This document shows positions 15,709-21,805 of a DNA stretch of 25,526 nucleotides, one piece after another. The notes beneath the pieces were generated by a model. That model had not been told where the DNA came from. It made no database searches and saw only the letters and a list, made by a program, of their open reading frames with translations. The DNA is taken from NCBI GenBank assembly GCA_964495555.1, contig CAZBWA010000019.1:1-25526 (forward strand), in the 5' to 3' direction. Position 1 is the stretch's first letter, and every line of letters begins with the position of its first letter. The stretch comes from VGCC01 sp964495555. GTDB taxonomy: Bacteria > Actinomycetota > Actinomycetes > S36-B12. The position numbers and the translations under genes were made by a program.

Positions 15709-16439
15709 GGCAGCTCCTTGATTGATGTATCGGTGTAGAGAGTGGTGTCGGTGACACCCGGGGTGATCGCGGTTGCGGAGTCGCCATCGAGCAGTGCGAA
15801 GTAGAGGGCACCTGTCTGTGCCGCATGCACCACACGTTCGGCCTCCGTGGGGGTGACCTCGATCGTCACGAGCGCCGTTTGGGCCTCGCTTGCCTGGTCC
15901 TCGGCCGGCTGACCGGCGGTTGCATTACCGACGGCGAGTACGGGCACCCCGAACATGAGAAGGCGGGTCTGACTGCCGCCGTCGATCTTGATCGTGGTGT
16001 TGAAGATCGCGATCGATGAGCCGGGGCGTAGGAACGTGCCCACACGCTGGGGGTCGCCGAGTTCGACACTGAGTGCCATCGTGCCCGGCTGCAGGGAGAT
16101 GGCTTCCGCGACGGGCGCCTCCGCTCCGAAGGATCCGGCCAGAACGATCTGGCCGGCCGGAAGCAGGCTCTGCGCGACCTGCGACCTGGTGGCGGAGACC
16201 GGGAGGTATCCGGCAGGGGCCGTCGATGCGGGTACCTGCGTGGTCTCCAGGTAGCCCTCGTCCCAGGCCTGCGCGAGGGTCGTGCCGGGGGTGATCTCCT
16301 GTGTCGTCACCACGACGTCCACGGCCTGCTGCTCGGCCATGGCGCGGGCATCCGCGCCAGAGGTGTAGACGAACACGCCGAGGGCGGCGACCACCCCGAG
16401 GGCTATCGCGGTGATGAGGGTGATGACTGTTGCGCGCAT
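15705..16439 (-). CDS. cpaB: Flp pilus assembly protein CpaB/RcpC (SAF domain)
   Basis: A 244-residue protein with an N-terminal membrane anchor (VITLITAIALGVVAALGVFV) and an SAF-like domain at about 40-110 (VVVTTQEITPGTTLAQAW, then PAGYLPVSATRSQVAQSLLPAG). A CpaB/RcpC C-terminal part follows (SVELGDPQRVGTFLRPGSSIAI). In Gram-negative bacteria this protein works with the outer-membrane secretin; here, with no secretin gene, it may bind the cell wall or guide the pilus across it. ATG 16439 is preceded by AGGAG with good spacing and gives the expected length. Confidence 0.88.
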   Translation of the reverse strand: MRATVITLITAIALGVVAALGVFVYTSGADARAMAEQQAVDVVVTTQEITPGTTLAQAWDEGYLETTQVPASTAPAGYLPVSATRSQVAQSLLPAGQIVLAGSFGAEAPVAEAISLQPGTMALSVELGDPQRVGTFLRPGSSIAIFNTTIKIDGGSQTRLLMFGVPVLAVGNATAGQPAEDQASEAQTALVTIEVTPTEAERVVHAAQTGALYFALLDGDSATAITPGVTDTTLYTDTSIKELP

Positions 16440-16446
16440 GCGGCTC

Positions 16447-17535
16447 CTAGGGGATGAGTTGGATGGATTGCAGTCCGAAGTTGGGGGTTCCGGGGTCGAC
16501 GCCGGTATCGCCGGTGACGGCGCTACCGAAGTCCCCGTAGAGGCAACGGTTACTCCCACGGCACCCAGGTGGCCACCCTCCAGGAGGCGCGCTGAAGGAG
16601 ATGCCGCCGCCGAGGGTGTAGGCCCGCAGTGTGAATGCGACGAAACTGGCCACCCGCATCGTCGTGGTGCCGATACCGCCGCCACTGGGCATCGCATCGA
16701 AGATTGGCAGTGGCGTCATCACCCCGACGAAGGAGCGGAAGGCGGACGCGTAATCGGGGCCGCACAACTGCACGATGTTGTCTGCCCGTGGTAGAACGTC
16801 GCCGATGTTCACCCGCACAGGTGTCAGGCAGTCGCGGCGTGTGGGATCGAGTTGGACGTAGAAGAAACCCTTGACCATGTCCTGCAGCGTCCGGGTCACG
16901 CCGTCCTTGTCGGTGACCGTGCAGGTTGGTCCTTGGCCCGGCTTGTAACTGGGTGGGGAGAAGATCTGCATGGTCGTGCTCGCGTTGGAGACGTAGTCAC
17001 ATGCCGAGAGTGCGATGGGGAAGGTGACGTTCGCTCCACGAGCCGCACCCCAGATGGCCTGCGAGCAGGCCCACAGACCCTTTCCGTCGAACCCCATGGT
17101 CTGGCTGAAGACTGCGGGGACGATGGATGTGCCGTCGGACTCGCGTGTGGCCGTCCTCATGCGCACGTAGTTCTGGTTGCCGGTCACCGTCTGGCACTCC
17201 CACGCGTGCGGCTGCAGAGACCTACAGGCGCCGAGGTTCCCGGAACCGCACGCCTCGTCGAGGGCGCTGACCTGGTCGAGACCCGCGTTCAGATTGGCCA
17301 GTGATCCACCGAGTGCCGCTGCGGCGCTGCGCGAGGAGCACGCGGGATCGCCGAGGGCGCAGGCCCGCGCCACCGCGAGGGCCGCCGCATCGGCGCCGTT
17401 CTGCACGAGGCGGCGCTCGGTATAGAGGCGCCCCCCGTCGATGACCATGGCGAGCAGGCCCACGATCACGCCCGCGGAGATGAGCAGGGCGACCAGGATG
17501 GAGACGGCGCCGCGATCATCGCGAAGGGCTCTCAT
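16447..17535 (-). CDS. TadE/TadG-like pilus assembly protein, cysteine-rich
   Basis: A 362-residue protein with an N-terminal Tad helix of the TadG type (DDRGAVSILVALLISAGVIV, then MVIDGGRLYTERRLVQNGADAAALA). The large extracellular part has about a dozen cysteines in closely spaced groups (CALGDPAC, CGSGNLGAC, CRGSNRC), which suggests disulfide bonds. I chose the ATG at 17535 because it overlaps the tadE stop (ATGA); an in-frame GTG at 17544 would add three residues. No vWA motif is visible, unlike many TadG proteins; in this locus that domain is on TadB. It is probably a minor pilin or tip/anchoring component; its specific role is unknown. Confidence 0.85.
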   Translation of the reverse strand: MRALRDDRGAVSILVALLISAGVIVGLLAMVIDGGRLYTERRLVQNGADAAALAVARACALGDPACSSRSAAAALGGSLANLNAGLDQVSALDEACGSGNLGACRSLQPHAWECQTVTGNQNYVRMRTATRESDGTSIVPAVFSQTMGFDGKGLWACSQAIWGAARGANVTFPIALSACDYVSNASTTMQIFSPPSYKPGQGPTCTVTDKDGVTRTLQDMVKGFFYVQLDPTRRDCLTPVRVNIGDVLPRADNIVQLCGPDYASAFRSFVGVMTPLPIFDAMPSGGGIGTTTMRVASFVAFTLRAYTLGGGISFSAPPGGWPPGCRGSNRCLYGDFGSAVTGDTGVDPGTPNFGLQSIQLIP

Positions 17536-17948
17536 CCGACGCACACCATGCGGGACGTCGCGGCCACCGTGCGGTTCTGGGCGAAGGGGAAGAGGGCGAC
17601 GGGAGTGATCCAGGTGAACAGAGTCGACGTAGTGACCTCCGTTGTCGCGCCGTTGCCGGGCGTGGGGCAGGCCGTGCGCGCCACGGAGATGCTCCCCGCC
17701 GCGAGACCGGCCATCTGCGTCACCTGCGGGGCGGACGCACGGGCGATCGACGTGACGTCGGTGGCGCTGCGCCCGAGCGCGCTGGCCCGCGCCCCTTCGA
17801 TGCTGGCGGAGTTCAAACCGATCTGGACGAAGAAGAGGCGACCGAAATCGACCAAGCCGAAGAGGAGGAGCAGCAACAGTGGCAGCAGGATCGCGAACTC
17901 CACTGCTGCTGCTCCTCGCGTCTCGGAGACTCGGTGCCCGATTGTCAT
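17532..17948 (-). CDS. tadE: TadE-type pseudopilin
   Basis: A 138-residue minor pilin-like protein. The N-terminus SETRGAAAVEFAILLPLLLL contains the Gly-Ala processing site with the Glu at +5 (GAAAVEF) typical of TadE, followed by a long hydrophobic helix and VDFGRLFFVQ. The C-terminal part is Ser/Thr-rich with two cysteines. The prepilin peptidase encoded in the same locus would cleave it. It starts two bases after the pilin stop and overlaps the next gene. Confidence 0.9.
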   Translation of the reverse strand: MTIGHRVSETRGAAAVEFAILLPLLLLLLFGLVDFGRLFFVQIGLNSASIEGARASALGRSATDVTSIARASAPQVTQMAGLAAGSISVARTACPTPGNGATTEVTTSTLFTWITPVALFPFAQNRTVAATSRMVCVG

Positions 17949-17950
17949 TC

Positions 17951-18121
17951 TCAGAACGAGTTGAGAACCGTCTGGAATGCGGCGTTGATCTCAGTTCCGA
18001 GCAGTCCCACAGTGGCGACGATGACCGCCGCGATCAGGGCCACGATCAGGCCGTACTCGACCGCGGTCGCACCGCGATCCTCGCGCAGGACTGCTGCATG
18101 GTTGAGGAGTCGTTGCTTCAT
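17951..18121 (-). CDS. flp: Flp-type major pilin
   Basis: A 56-residue prepilin. A short basic leader (MKQRLLNHAAVLREDRG) precedes the Flp processing site (G/ATAVEYGL, with the Glu-Tyr pair at +5 and +6) and one long hydrophobic helix (IVALIAAVIVATVGLLG). A short C-terminus ends in Phe. Length and motif are those of the major subunit of Tad pili. The ATG has a strong site, GGGAAGG, a few bases upstream. A 98-base gap separates it from the peptidase gene; it contains an imperfect GGTGCCG/CGACACC dyad (18141-18161) that may mark RNA processing or attenuation, which would suit a subunit needed in excess. Confidence 0.93.
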   Translation of the reverse strand: MKQRLLNHAAVLREDRGATAVEYGLIVALIAAVIVATVGLLGTEINAAFQTVLNSF

Positions 18122-18219
18122 TGCCTTCCCTTCCGAGAGAGGTGTCGACGAATTCGGCACCTCGCCCAGTGAAGGGCGTGCAGACGATCGATGGGAGTGC
18201 GGCAGCCGCCAATAGCCGG

Positions 18220-18681
18220 TCAGAGCAGGACAATGACGAGCCACGTCGCCGCCACCAGATAGGGCCCGAACGGCACCTGACTCTGGCGATCGACGCGACG
18301 AAGGGCGAGGAGGATGACGCTGACGATGGCGGACAGGATGAACGCTCCGACCATGGCGACGATCAGGGACCACCATGTGGAATAGGCGAGAGGCAGTGCG
18401 AGGACCCCGGCGAGTTTCGCGTCTCCCATTCCGAGTCCCTGCGGAGTGAGCAGCGCGAGTCCGACGAAGACCGTGAGGGTGATGATCGACCCGACGATCG
18501 CCCGGGCCAAGTCATCCCAGCGATCGTCGGCCACGGTCGGGATGAGCAGCAGCCCGATGAGGATCGGATACCCGCTGAGCGTCAGGGGATTGGGCAGTGT
18601 CTTCGTCCGGATGTCGATCACGGTCAGCGCTGCGGTGAGTACGGCGAGGTACGCGTAGGCGGGAACCAGGGTCCAGGTCAC
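18220..18681 (-). CDS. Prepilin peptidase TadV/CpaA (A24 family)
   Basis: A 153-residue membrane aspartic protease that removes the leader of Flp, TadE and related proteins. The first catalytic Asp is in TVIDIRTKTLPNPLTL and the second in the GxGD motif GLGMGDAKLAG. Several helices surround them, and the methylase domain of large PilD enzymes is absent, as in the TadV type. The GTG at 18681 gives a normal N-terminus; the frame is open further upstream but that part is polar and proline-rich and does not look like protein of this family. It is the first gene of the tad cluster. Confidence 0.88.
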   Translation of the reverse strand: MTWTLVPAYAYLAVLTAALTVIDIRTKTLPNPLTLSGYPILIGLLLIPTVADDRWDDLARAIVGSIITLTVFVGLALLTPQGLGMGDAKLAGVLALPLAYSTWWSLIVAMVGAFILSAIVSVILLALRRVDRQSQVPFGPYLVAATWLVIVLL

Positions 18682-18719
18682 CGGCGTACGCCCATGGCAT
18701 GTGAGGCTGACAGAGGATG

Positions 18720-18736
18720 GCCCACGATGGGTGGGC
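18720..18736. repeat. Inverted repeat between tadV and the manganese operon
   Basis: GCCCAC and GTGGGC flank a five-base centre. The element lies about 40 bases upstream of the tadV start and 40 bases upstream of the riboswitch promoter. It could be an operator for the pilus operon or a hairpin in its leader. No regulator consensus is recognised. Confidence 0.3.
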
Positions 18737-18777
18737 GGACCCGGGCACTGGATGCGCAGTGGGGTCACCTGCCCGAT

Positions 18778-18806
18778 TTGCCCACGCGAGGTCTCTGCCC
18801 TACCGT
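18778..18806 (+). promoter_or_regulatory. Promoter of the riboswitch-lipoprotein-terC transcript
   Basis: TTGCCC (18778-18783) and TACCGT (18801-18806) are 17 bases apart, the optimal spacing for the main sigma factor. Transcription would begin near 18813, directly at the 5' strand of the riboswitch P1 helix, which supports both assignments. Confidence 0.6.
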
Positions 18807-18813
18807 GGAGGAA

Positions 18814-18916
18814 GTCGTGGGGAGTACCTCTACGCGGCGTCCTCGTCAATACGGAGCAGGTGCGAGCCTGGGCCCGGGGAGCCGGCCGGATTCGTCCGGT
18901 GATGGGAGACCGTGAC
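18814..18916 (+). ncRNA. Manganese riboswitch, yybP-ykoY class
   Basis: The segment matches the yybP-ykoY aptamer as I recall it from the Lactococcus structure. P1 pairs GUCGUGG (18814-18820) with CCGUGAC (18910-18916), using two G-U pairs. GGAGUA follows P1 directly (18821-18826), and GGGAGA precedes its 3' strand (the class more often has CAAGA). The loop CGUCAAUACG (18844-18853) is nearly identical to the conserved metal-site loop. P3 pairs GGCGUCC (18836-18842) with GGAGCC (18878-18883), one G bulged. A capping stem pairs CAGG (18857-18860) with CCUG (18867-18870). A UUCG hairpin with five pairs is at 18886-18899. The downstream operon contains terC, a standard target of this class. Confidence 0.85.
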
Positions 18917-18938
18917 CTCGTATTCCTATGAGGAGGTC
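18914..18938 (+). promoter_or_regulatory. Ribosome-binding-site sequestering hairpin of the manganese riboswitch
   Basis: GACCUC (18914-18919) can pair with GAGGUC (18933-18938), covering most of the Shine-Dalgarno AGGAGG (18931-18936) of the lipoprotein gene. The first three bases, GAC, also form the end of the riboswitch P1 helix, so the two helices exclude each other. Mn2+ binding should stabilise P1 and release the ribosome binding site, an ON switch at the level of translation. This is inferred from pairing only. Confidence 0.65.
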
Positions 18939-18940
18939 TC

Positions 18941-19354
18941 GTGCGCTCGCTCTCGCTCGTTGCAATCGGCTCGATTTTCGCCCTCTCCGCATGCTCGTCG
19001 GTGAACGACGCGATCTCGACCGGTCAGAACGCCCTGGACTCCGCGGGTCAGGCCGTCGAGGCCGCCGACGGCCTCATCCAGGCCGCCACCGACCTCGCCG
19101 CCGCCTGCACGGCGGCGCAGGCGGCCTGGGTGCCCGGTGTCTCCGCGCAGGACGCGCGCAACGCGATCGATGAGGCGCTCGGGATCGTCGATGGGGTCGT
19201 GGCATCCGCGCCTGATGCTCCCGGGGTGAGTGAGATCGATCAGGCGCTCACCTCCGCCCAGGAGGCGCTAGCTGCCGATCCCTCCAGCACGTCGCTCGGG
19301 GTCTCCCGCTCCACCCTGGAGACCGCCTGCGCCCTCGTGACGCTGGGCGGCTGA
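18941..19354 (+). CDS. Small acidic lipoprotein under manganese riboswitch control
   Basis: A 137-residue protein with a lipoprotein signal (MRSLSLVAIGSIFALSAC, lipid Cys18). GTG 18941 is four bases after AGGAGG. The mature part is predicted to be mainly helical and Ala-rich, with two more cysteines (56, 130) that could form a disulfide. It has many Asp and Glu but only two Arg and no Lys, so it is very acidic. It is the first gene after the riboswitch and one base before the terC start. I do not recognise the family. A role with manganese outside the membrane, or as a partner of the TerC protein, is inference from position and charge. Confidence 0.85.
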   Translation: MRSLSLVAIGSIFALSACSSVNDAISTGQNALDSAGQAVEAADGLIQAATDLAAACTAAQAAWVPGVSAQDARNAIDEALGIVDGVVASAPDAPGVSEIDQALTSAQEALAADPSSTSLGVSRSTLETACALVTLGG

Positions 19355-19355
19355 C

Positions 19356-20297
19356 GTGGACGTCTCACTCTGGGTGTGGGTCGCCCTCATCATCGGCATC
19401 CTCGCGATGCTCGCCGTGGATCTCTTCATGCACCGCGAGGCGCATGTCATCGGCGTGCGCGAGGCGGCGGTGTGGTCGGGGATCTGGGTTGTGGTCGCCA
19501 TTGGTGTGGGGGCCGCGATCTGGTGGAACTACGGATCCGAGTTCGGGATGCAGTACTTCGCCGGTTACGTGATCGAGAAGTCGCTGGCCGTGGACAACGT
19601 CTTCGTCTGGGCCATGATCTTCAGCTACTTCGCCGTCCCGCGGGAGTACCAGCACCGCGTGCTCTTCTACGGAGTCGTGGGGGCACTCATCTTCCGCGCG
19701 ATCTTCATCGCGGCGGGCTCCGTGCTTATCGCCACCTTCGCCTGGATCCTCTACGTCTTCGGTGCCTTCCTGATCCTCACCGGCATCAAGATGCTGGTCC
19801 AGCGCAATGAGCACATCGACCCGTCGAAGTCCAAGACACTGAAGCTGTTCCGTCGCTTCGTGCCGACGACTGAGACTTACGAGGGTCAGAAGTTCCTGAC
19901 TCGACGCAATGGTGTCCTCATGGCGACGCCCCTCCTGGCCGTCCTCGTGCTCGTCGAGGTCACCGACATCATCTTCGCGGTCGACTCCATCCCCGCCATC
20001 TTCGCGGTGACGCAGGAACCCTTCCTGGTCTTCGCCAGCAACGCCCTCGCCATCCTGGGTCTGCGGGCGATGTACTTCCTGCTCGCGGACCTGATGCACC
20101 GCTTCGTGTACCTCAAGCTCGGGCTGTCACTCGTGCTGATCTGGGTCGGCATCAAGATGATCGTGAGCCATGCTTTCGTCAAGATCCCCACCGCGATCAG
20201 CCTCGGTGTGGTGATCGTGACGATCGCCATCGCAATCGGGGCGAGTCTGTGGGTCAGTCGCGATGGTGCACGATCGAAGGAGTCCATCGCTCCCTAG
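19356..20297 (+). CDS. TerC/Alx-family membrane protein, likely Mn2+ exporter
   Basis: A 313-residue protein with about nine hydrophobic segments. The two family signatures are in membrane helices: EKSLAVDNVFVW at 74-85 and EVTDIIFAVDSIPAI at 201-215, with the acidic residues thought to carry the metal. A third acidic residue, Asp22, lies in the first helix (AVDLFMH). Members export Mn2+, and in Bacillus they supply it to enzymes working outside the membrane. The GTG start follows the lipoprotein stop by one base with no clear site of its own, so translation is probably coupled and both genes fall under the riboswitch. The stop shares CTAG with the opposing gene. Confidence 0.93.
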   Translation: MDVSLWVWVALIIGILAMLAVDLFMHREAHVIGVREAAVWSGIWVVVAIGVGAAIWWNYGSEFGMQYFAGYVIEKSLAVDNVFVWAMIFSYFAVPREYQHRVLFYGVVGALIFRAIFIAAGSVLIATFAWILYVFGAFLILTGIKMLVQRNEHIDPSKSKTLKLFRRFVPTTETYEGQKFLTRRNGVLMATPLLAVLVLVEVTDIIFAVDSIPAIFAVTQEPFLVFASNALAILGLRAMYFLLADLMHRFVYLKLGLSLVLIWVGIKMIVSHAFVKIPTAISLGVVIVTIAIAIGASLWVSRDGARSKESIAP

Positions 20298-20797
20298 GTG
20301 CTGACGGCCTCACGCGTGTCCGTGATCGTTGCACCATCGATCCGCCAGCCCGCTGGCTCGCGCACGAGTCGGTACTGCAGGTCGTAGACGTCTGTGGCCG
20401 TCACGCGCACCTGGATTTGCGCGTACTCCTCCACCTGGGCGCAGTCGAGGAACTCCACCGTCGGGTCGTCGAGCAGGAACGCGTACTGGGACTCGATGAT
20501 GTCCTGGAAGTCGGCCTCACCAACCGAGGACTGGAATCCCCCGGAGGCGAACATGCGCGCCCCGGCGAAGTCTCCTTGCGCGAAGAACGCCTGCTGGGAG
20601 CCGATGGTGTCCTCGATACCGGCGCGCACATCGGAGGTGCACTCCTCCGGGGAGGGGGGAGCGGGTCTGGGCTGTGTCGACTCGGTCGGCGTCGGTGAGG
20701 CGGCTGTCGATGACGGGACGGGTGGAGGAGCGGCATCCTGTGAGGTCCCACAGGCCGCAACGAGGCAGCACAGCACTACGGCCGAGATCCAGCGCAC
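20294..20797 (-). CDS. DUF4864-like lipoprotein
   Basis: A 167-residue protein with a lipoprotein signal (lipobox LVAAC, Cys16), then a Pro/Ser/Thr-rich spacer (residues 23-50). A compact domain follows, resembling the NTF2-like DUF4864 fold: an Ala-rich helix with FFAQGDFAGARMFAS, then FQDIIESQYAFLL and strands ending YRLVREPAGWRIDG. Two cysteines (after the spacer and in FLDCAQ) might pair. Function is not known. The GTG start has no Shine-Dalgarno but lies six bases after a TAGCGT box. The stop shares a CTAG with terC. Confidence 0.75.
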   Translation of the reverse strand: MRWISAVVLCCLVAACGTSQDAAPPPVPSSTAASPTPTESTQPRPAPPSPEECTSDVRAGIEDTIGSQQAFFAQGDFAGARMFASGGFQSSVGEADFQDIIESQYAFLLDDPTVEFLDCAQVEEYAQIQVRVTATDVYDLQYRLVREPAGWRIDGATITDTREAVST

Positions 20798-20803
20798 ATT
20801 AGG

Positions 20804-20809
20804 ACGCTA
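20804..20809 (-). promoter_or_regulatory. Leaderless-type -10 box of the DUF4864-like lipoprotein gene
   Basis: On the minus strand TAGCGT ends six bases before the GTG at 20797. The spacer CCTAAT cannot serve as a ribosome binding site, so a leaderless message is the simplest reading. Confidence 0.6.
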
Positions 20810-20839
20810 GACCGAATCGCACCGGTCGCAACCCGGACG

Positions 20840-21223
20840 TCAGCGCTCGTTGCGCCCCAGGATCTGGAAGAACAGCCCGCCGATCAGCGCGGCGATCGCC
20901 GTGTAGAGCAGTCCACTGCCGATCGCCTCGCCATCCAGGGTTCCGGAGATGGCGTTCATGAGAAGCCAGATCAAGTAGAAGATGACGCCGATGAGGATGG
21001 CCTCGCCCCACCACTTTGCGGGGAGGCGTGGTCCGAGCCAGGACATGGCAAGTCCGTAAATGACCGTGGCGGTCGATGCGGCGAACAGCGCGTAGCTCTG
21101 TTCACCCTCGGGACCCTCCGAGAGCAACTCGACAAGGCCGCCGACCGTCGCGAAGATGAGGAAGAACGCGAACATCGAGATGGGGACCGAGAACGCGCGG
21201 GGGATCAAGGGACCTTCCGACAT
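20840..21223 (-). CDS. Four-helix membrane protein, 127 residues
   Basis: Hydrophobic segments lie at about 11-34, 43-63, 74-94 and 104-122. Short loops separate them, including an acidic one after the first helix (LLSEGPEGEQ) and a basic one after the second (LGPRLPAKWWG). The ATG has GGAG six bases upstream. TACATT about 40 bases before the start may be its -10 box. The gene lies 42 bases upstream of the lipoprotein gene on the same strand. No family is recognised. Confidence 0.8.
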   Translation of the reverse strand: MSEGPLIPRAFSVPISMFAFFLIFATVGGLVELLSEGPEGEQSYALFAASTATVIYGLAMSWLGPRLPAKWWGEAILIGVIFYLIWLLMNAISGTLDGEAIGSGLLYTAIAALIGGLFFQILGRNER

Positions 21224-21237
21224 GGTGGCTCCATTCC

Positions 21238-21253
21238 CGGTGCCGATGCACCG
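21238..21253. repeat. Perfect dyad in the leader of the four-helix membrane protein gene
   Basis: CGGTGC and GCACCG flank CGAT. The element lies 15 bases upstream of the gene's ATG, between the possible -10 box and the Shine-Dalgarno. It would form a stable hairpin in the 5' UTR or serve as an operator. It is short, so chance remains possible. Confidence 0.35.
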
Positions 21254-21289
21254 ATAGCGCGAATGTAGACCCGGGGATGTGCCTGAGAT

Positions 21290-21303
21290 CCGATTTCTAT
21301 CGG
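21290..21303 (-). terminator. Weak hairpin after the secreted barrel-like gene
   Basis: CCGAT and ATCGG flank a four-base loop, about ten bases past the TAA stop of the secreted protein gene on the minus strand. There is no following U run, so it is at best a weak or factor-assisted terminator. Confidence 0.3.
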
Positions 21304-21313
21304 TGTGCCGCGA

Positions 21314-21796
21314 TTACCCGGGGAGCGTGATGCGGAAGGTGTGGGTCCAGCCGGTCGCGCCCATGTTCACGGACACGACCTGTCCACGCGCACCGTCGTA
21401 GATCCCCGAGCCACCGATCACGGGCCGCACCGTGCGTTGACCCGCGGCCAGTGTCGAGCCCGCCGGGGGATAGAGCGAGATCCCACCCACGACGAGTTGG
21501 TTGGCCTCCTCGCCGAAGACGAAGACGAGATTGGATCCGCGCAGTTCGAGTCCATCCGTGACGTTCCCGGCGAGTGTGGTCAACGTCCCGGTGATGTATT
21601 GGCCGTCGGCGGCCTTCCCGTTGACGGCGATCGGCGCGAAGAACGTGCGCACGGTGCCGACGCCGCTTCCCGTGACGCTGATCGGCGTGACTGCTTGGTG
21701 ATACACCTTCACCACCTCGGTGGTGTCGGCGTGCGCAGGTGCAGCCATGAGTGCAGTGACGGCGAACAGGACCGAGGCGAACTTCCAGAGGCGCAT
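21314..21796 (-). CDS. Secreted protein with allene-oxide-cyclase/dirigent-like barrel
   Basis: A 160-residue protein with a signal peptide ending APAHA-DT at about residue 23. The mature part is rich in beta strands and has the motif VIGGSGIYDGARGQV near its end. This resembles the GGTGxYxGARG motif of the allene-oxide-cyclase/dirigent barrel, together with TGTLTTLAGNV and a C-terminal HTFRITLPG strand. Bacterial members are secreted and their substrates are mostly unknown. The gene starts ten bases after the flavin oxidase stop on the same strand and is probably cotranscribed with it. TAA is the only such stop among the genes here. The fold assignment is tentative. Confidence 0.65.
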   Translation of the reverse strand: MRLWKFASVLFAVTALMAAPAHADTTEVVKVYHQAVTPISVTGSGVGTVRTFFAPIAVNGKAADGQYITGTLTTLAGNVTDGLELRGSNLVFVFGEEANQLVVGGISLYPPAGSTLAAGQRTVRPVIGGSGIYDGARGQVVSVNMGATGWTHTFRITLPG

Positions 21797-21805
21797 GGGA
21801 CCACC

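Noticed and set aside
18141..18161. Transcription terminator between the prepilin peptidase and Flp genes
   Set aside because: The dyad GGTGCCG/CGACACC has a mismatch on the transcribed strand and no U run follows, so it is not called as a terminator.
18682..18849. Longer form of the prepilin peptidase
   Set aside because: The added 56 residues are polar and proline-rich, unlike the membrane-embedded start of the family, and would run through the riboswitch region.
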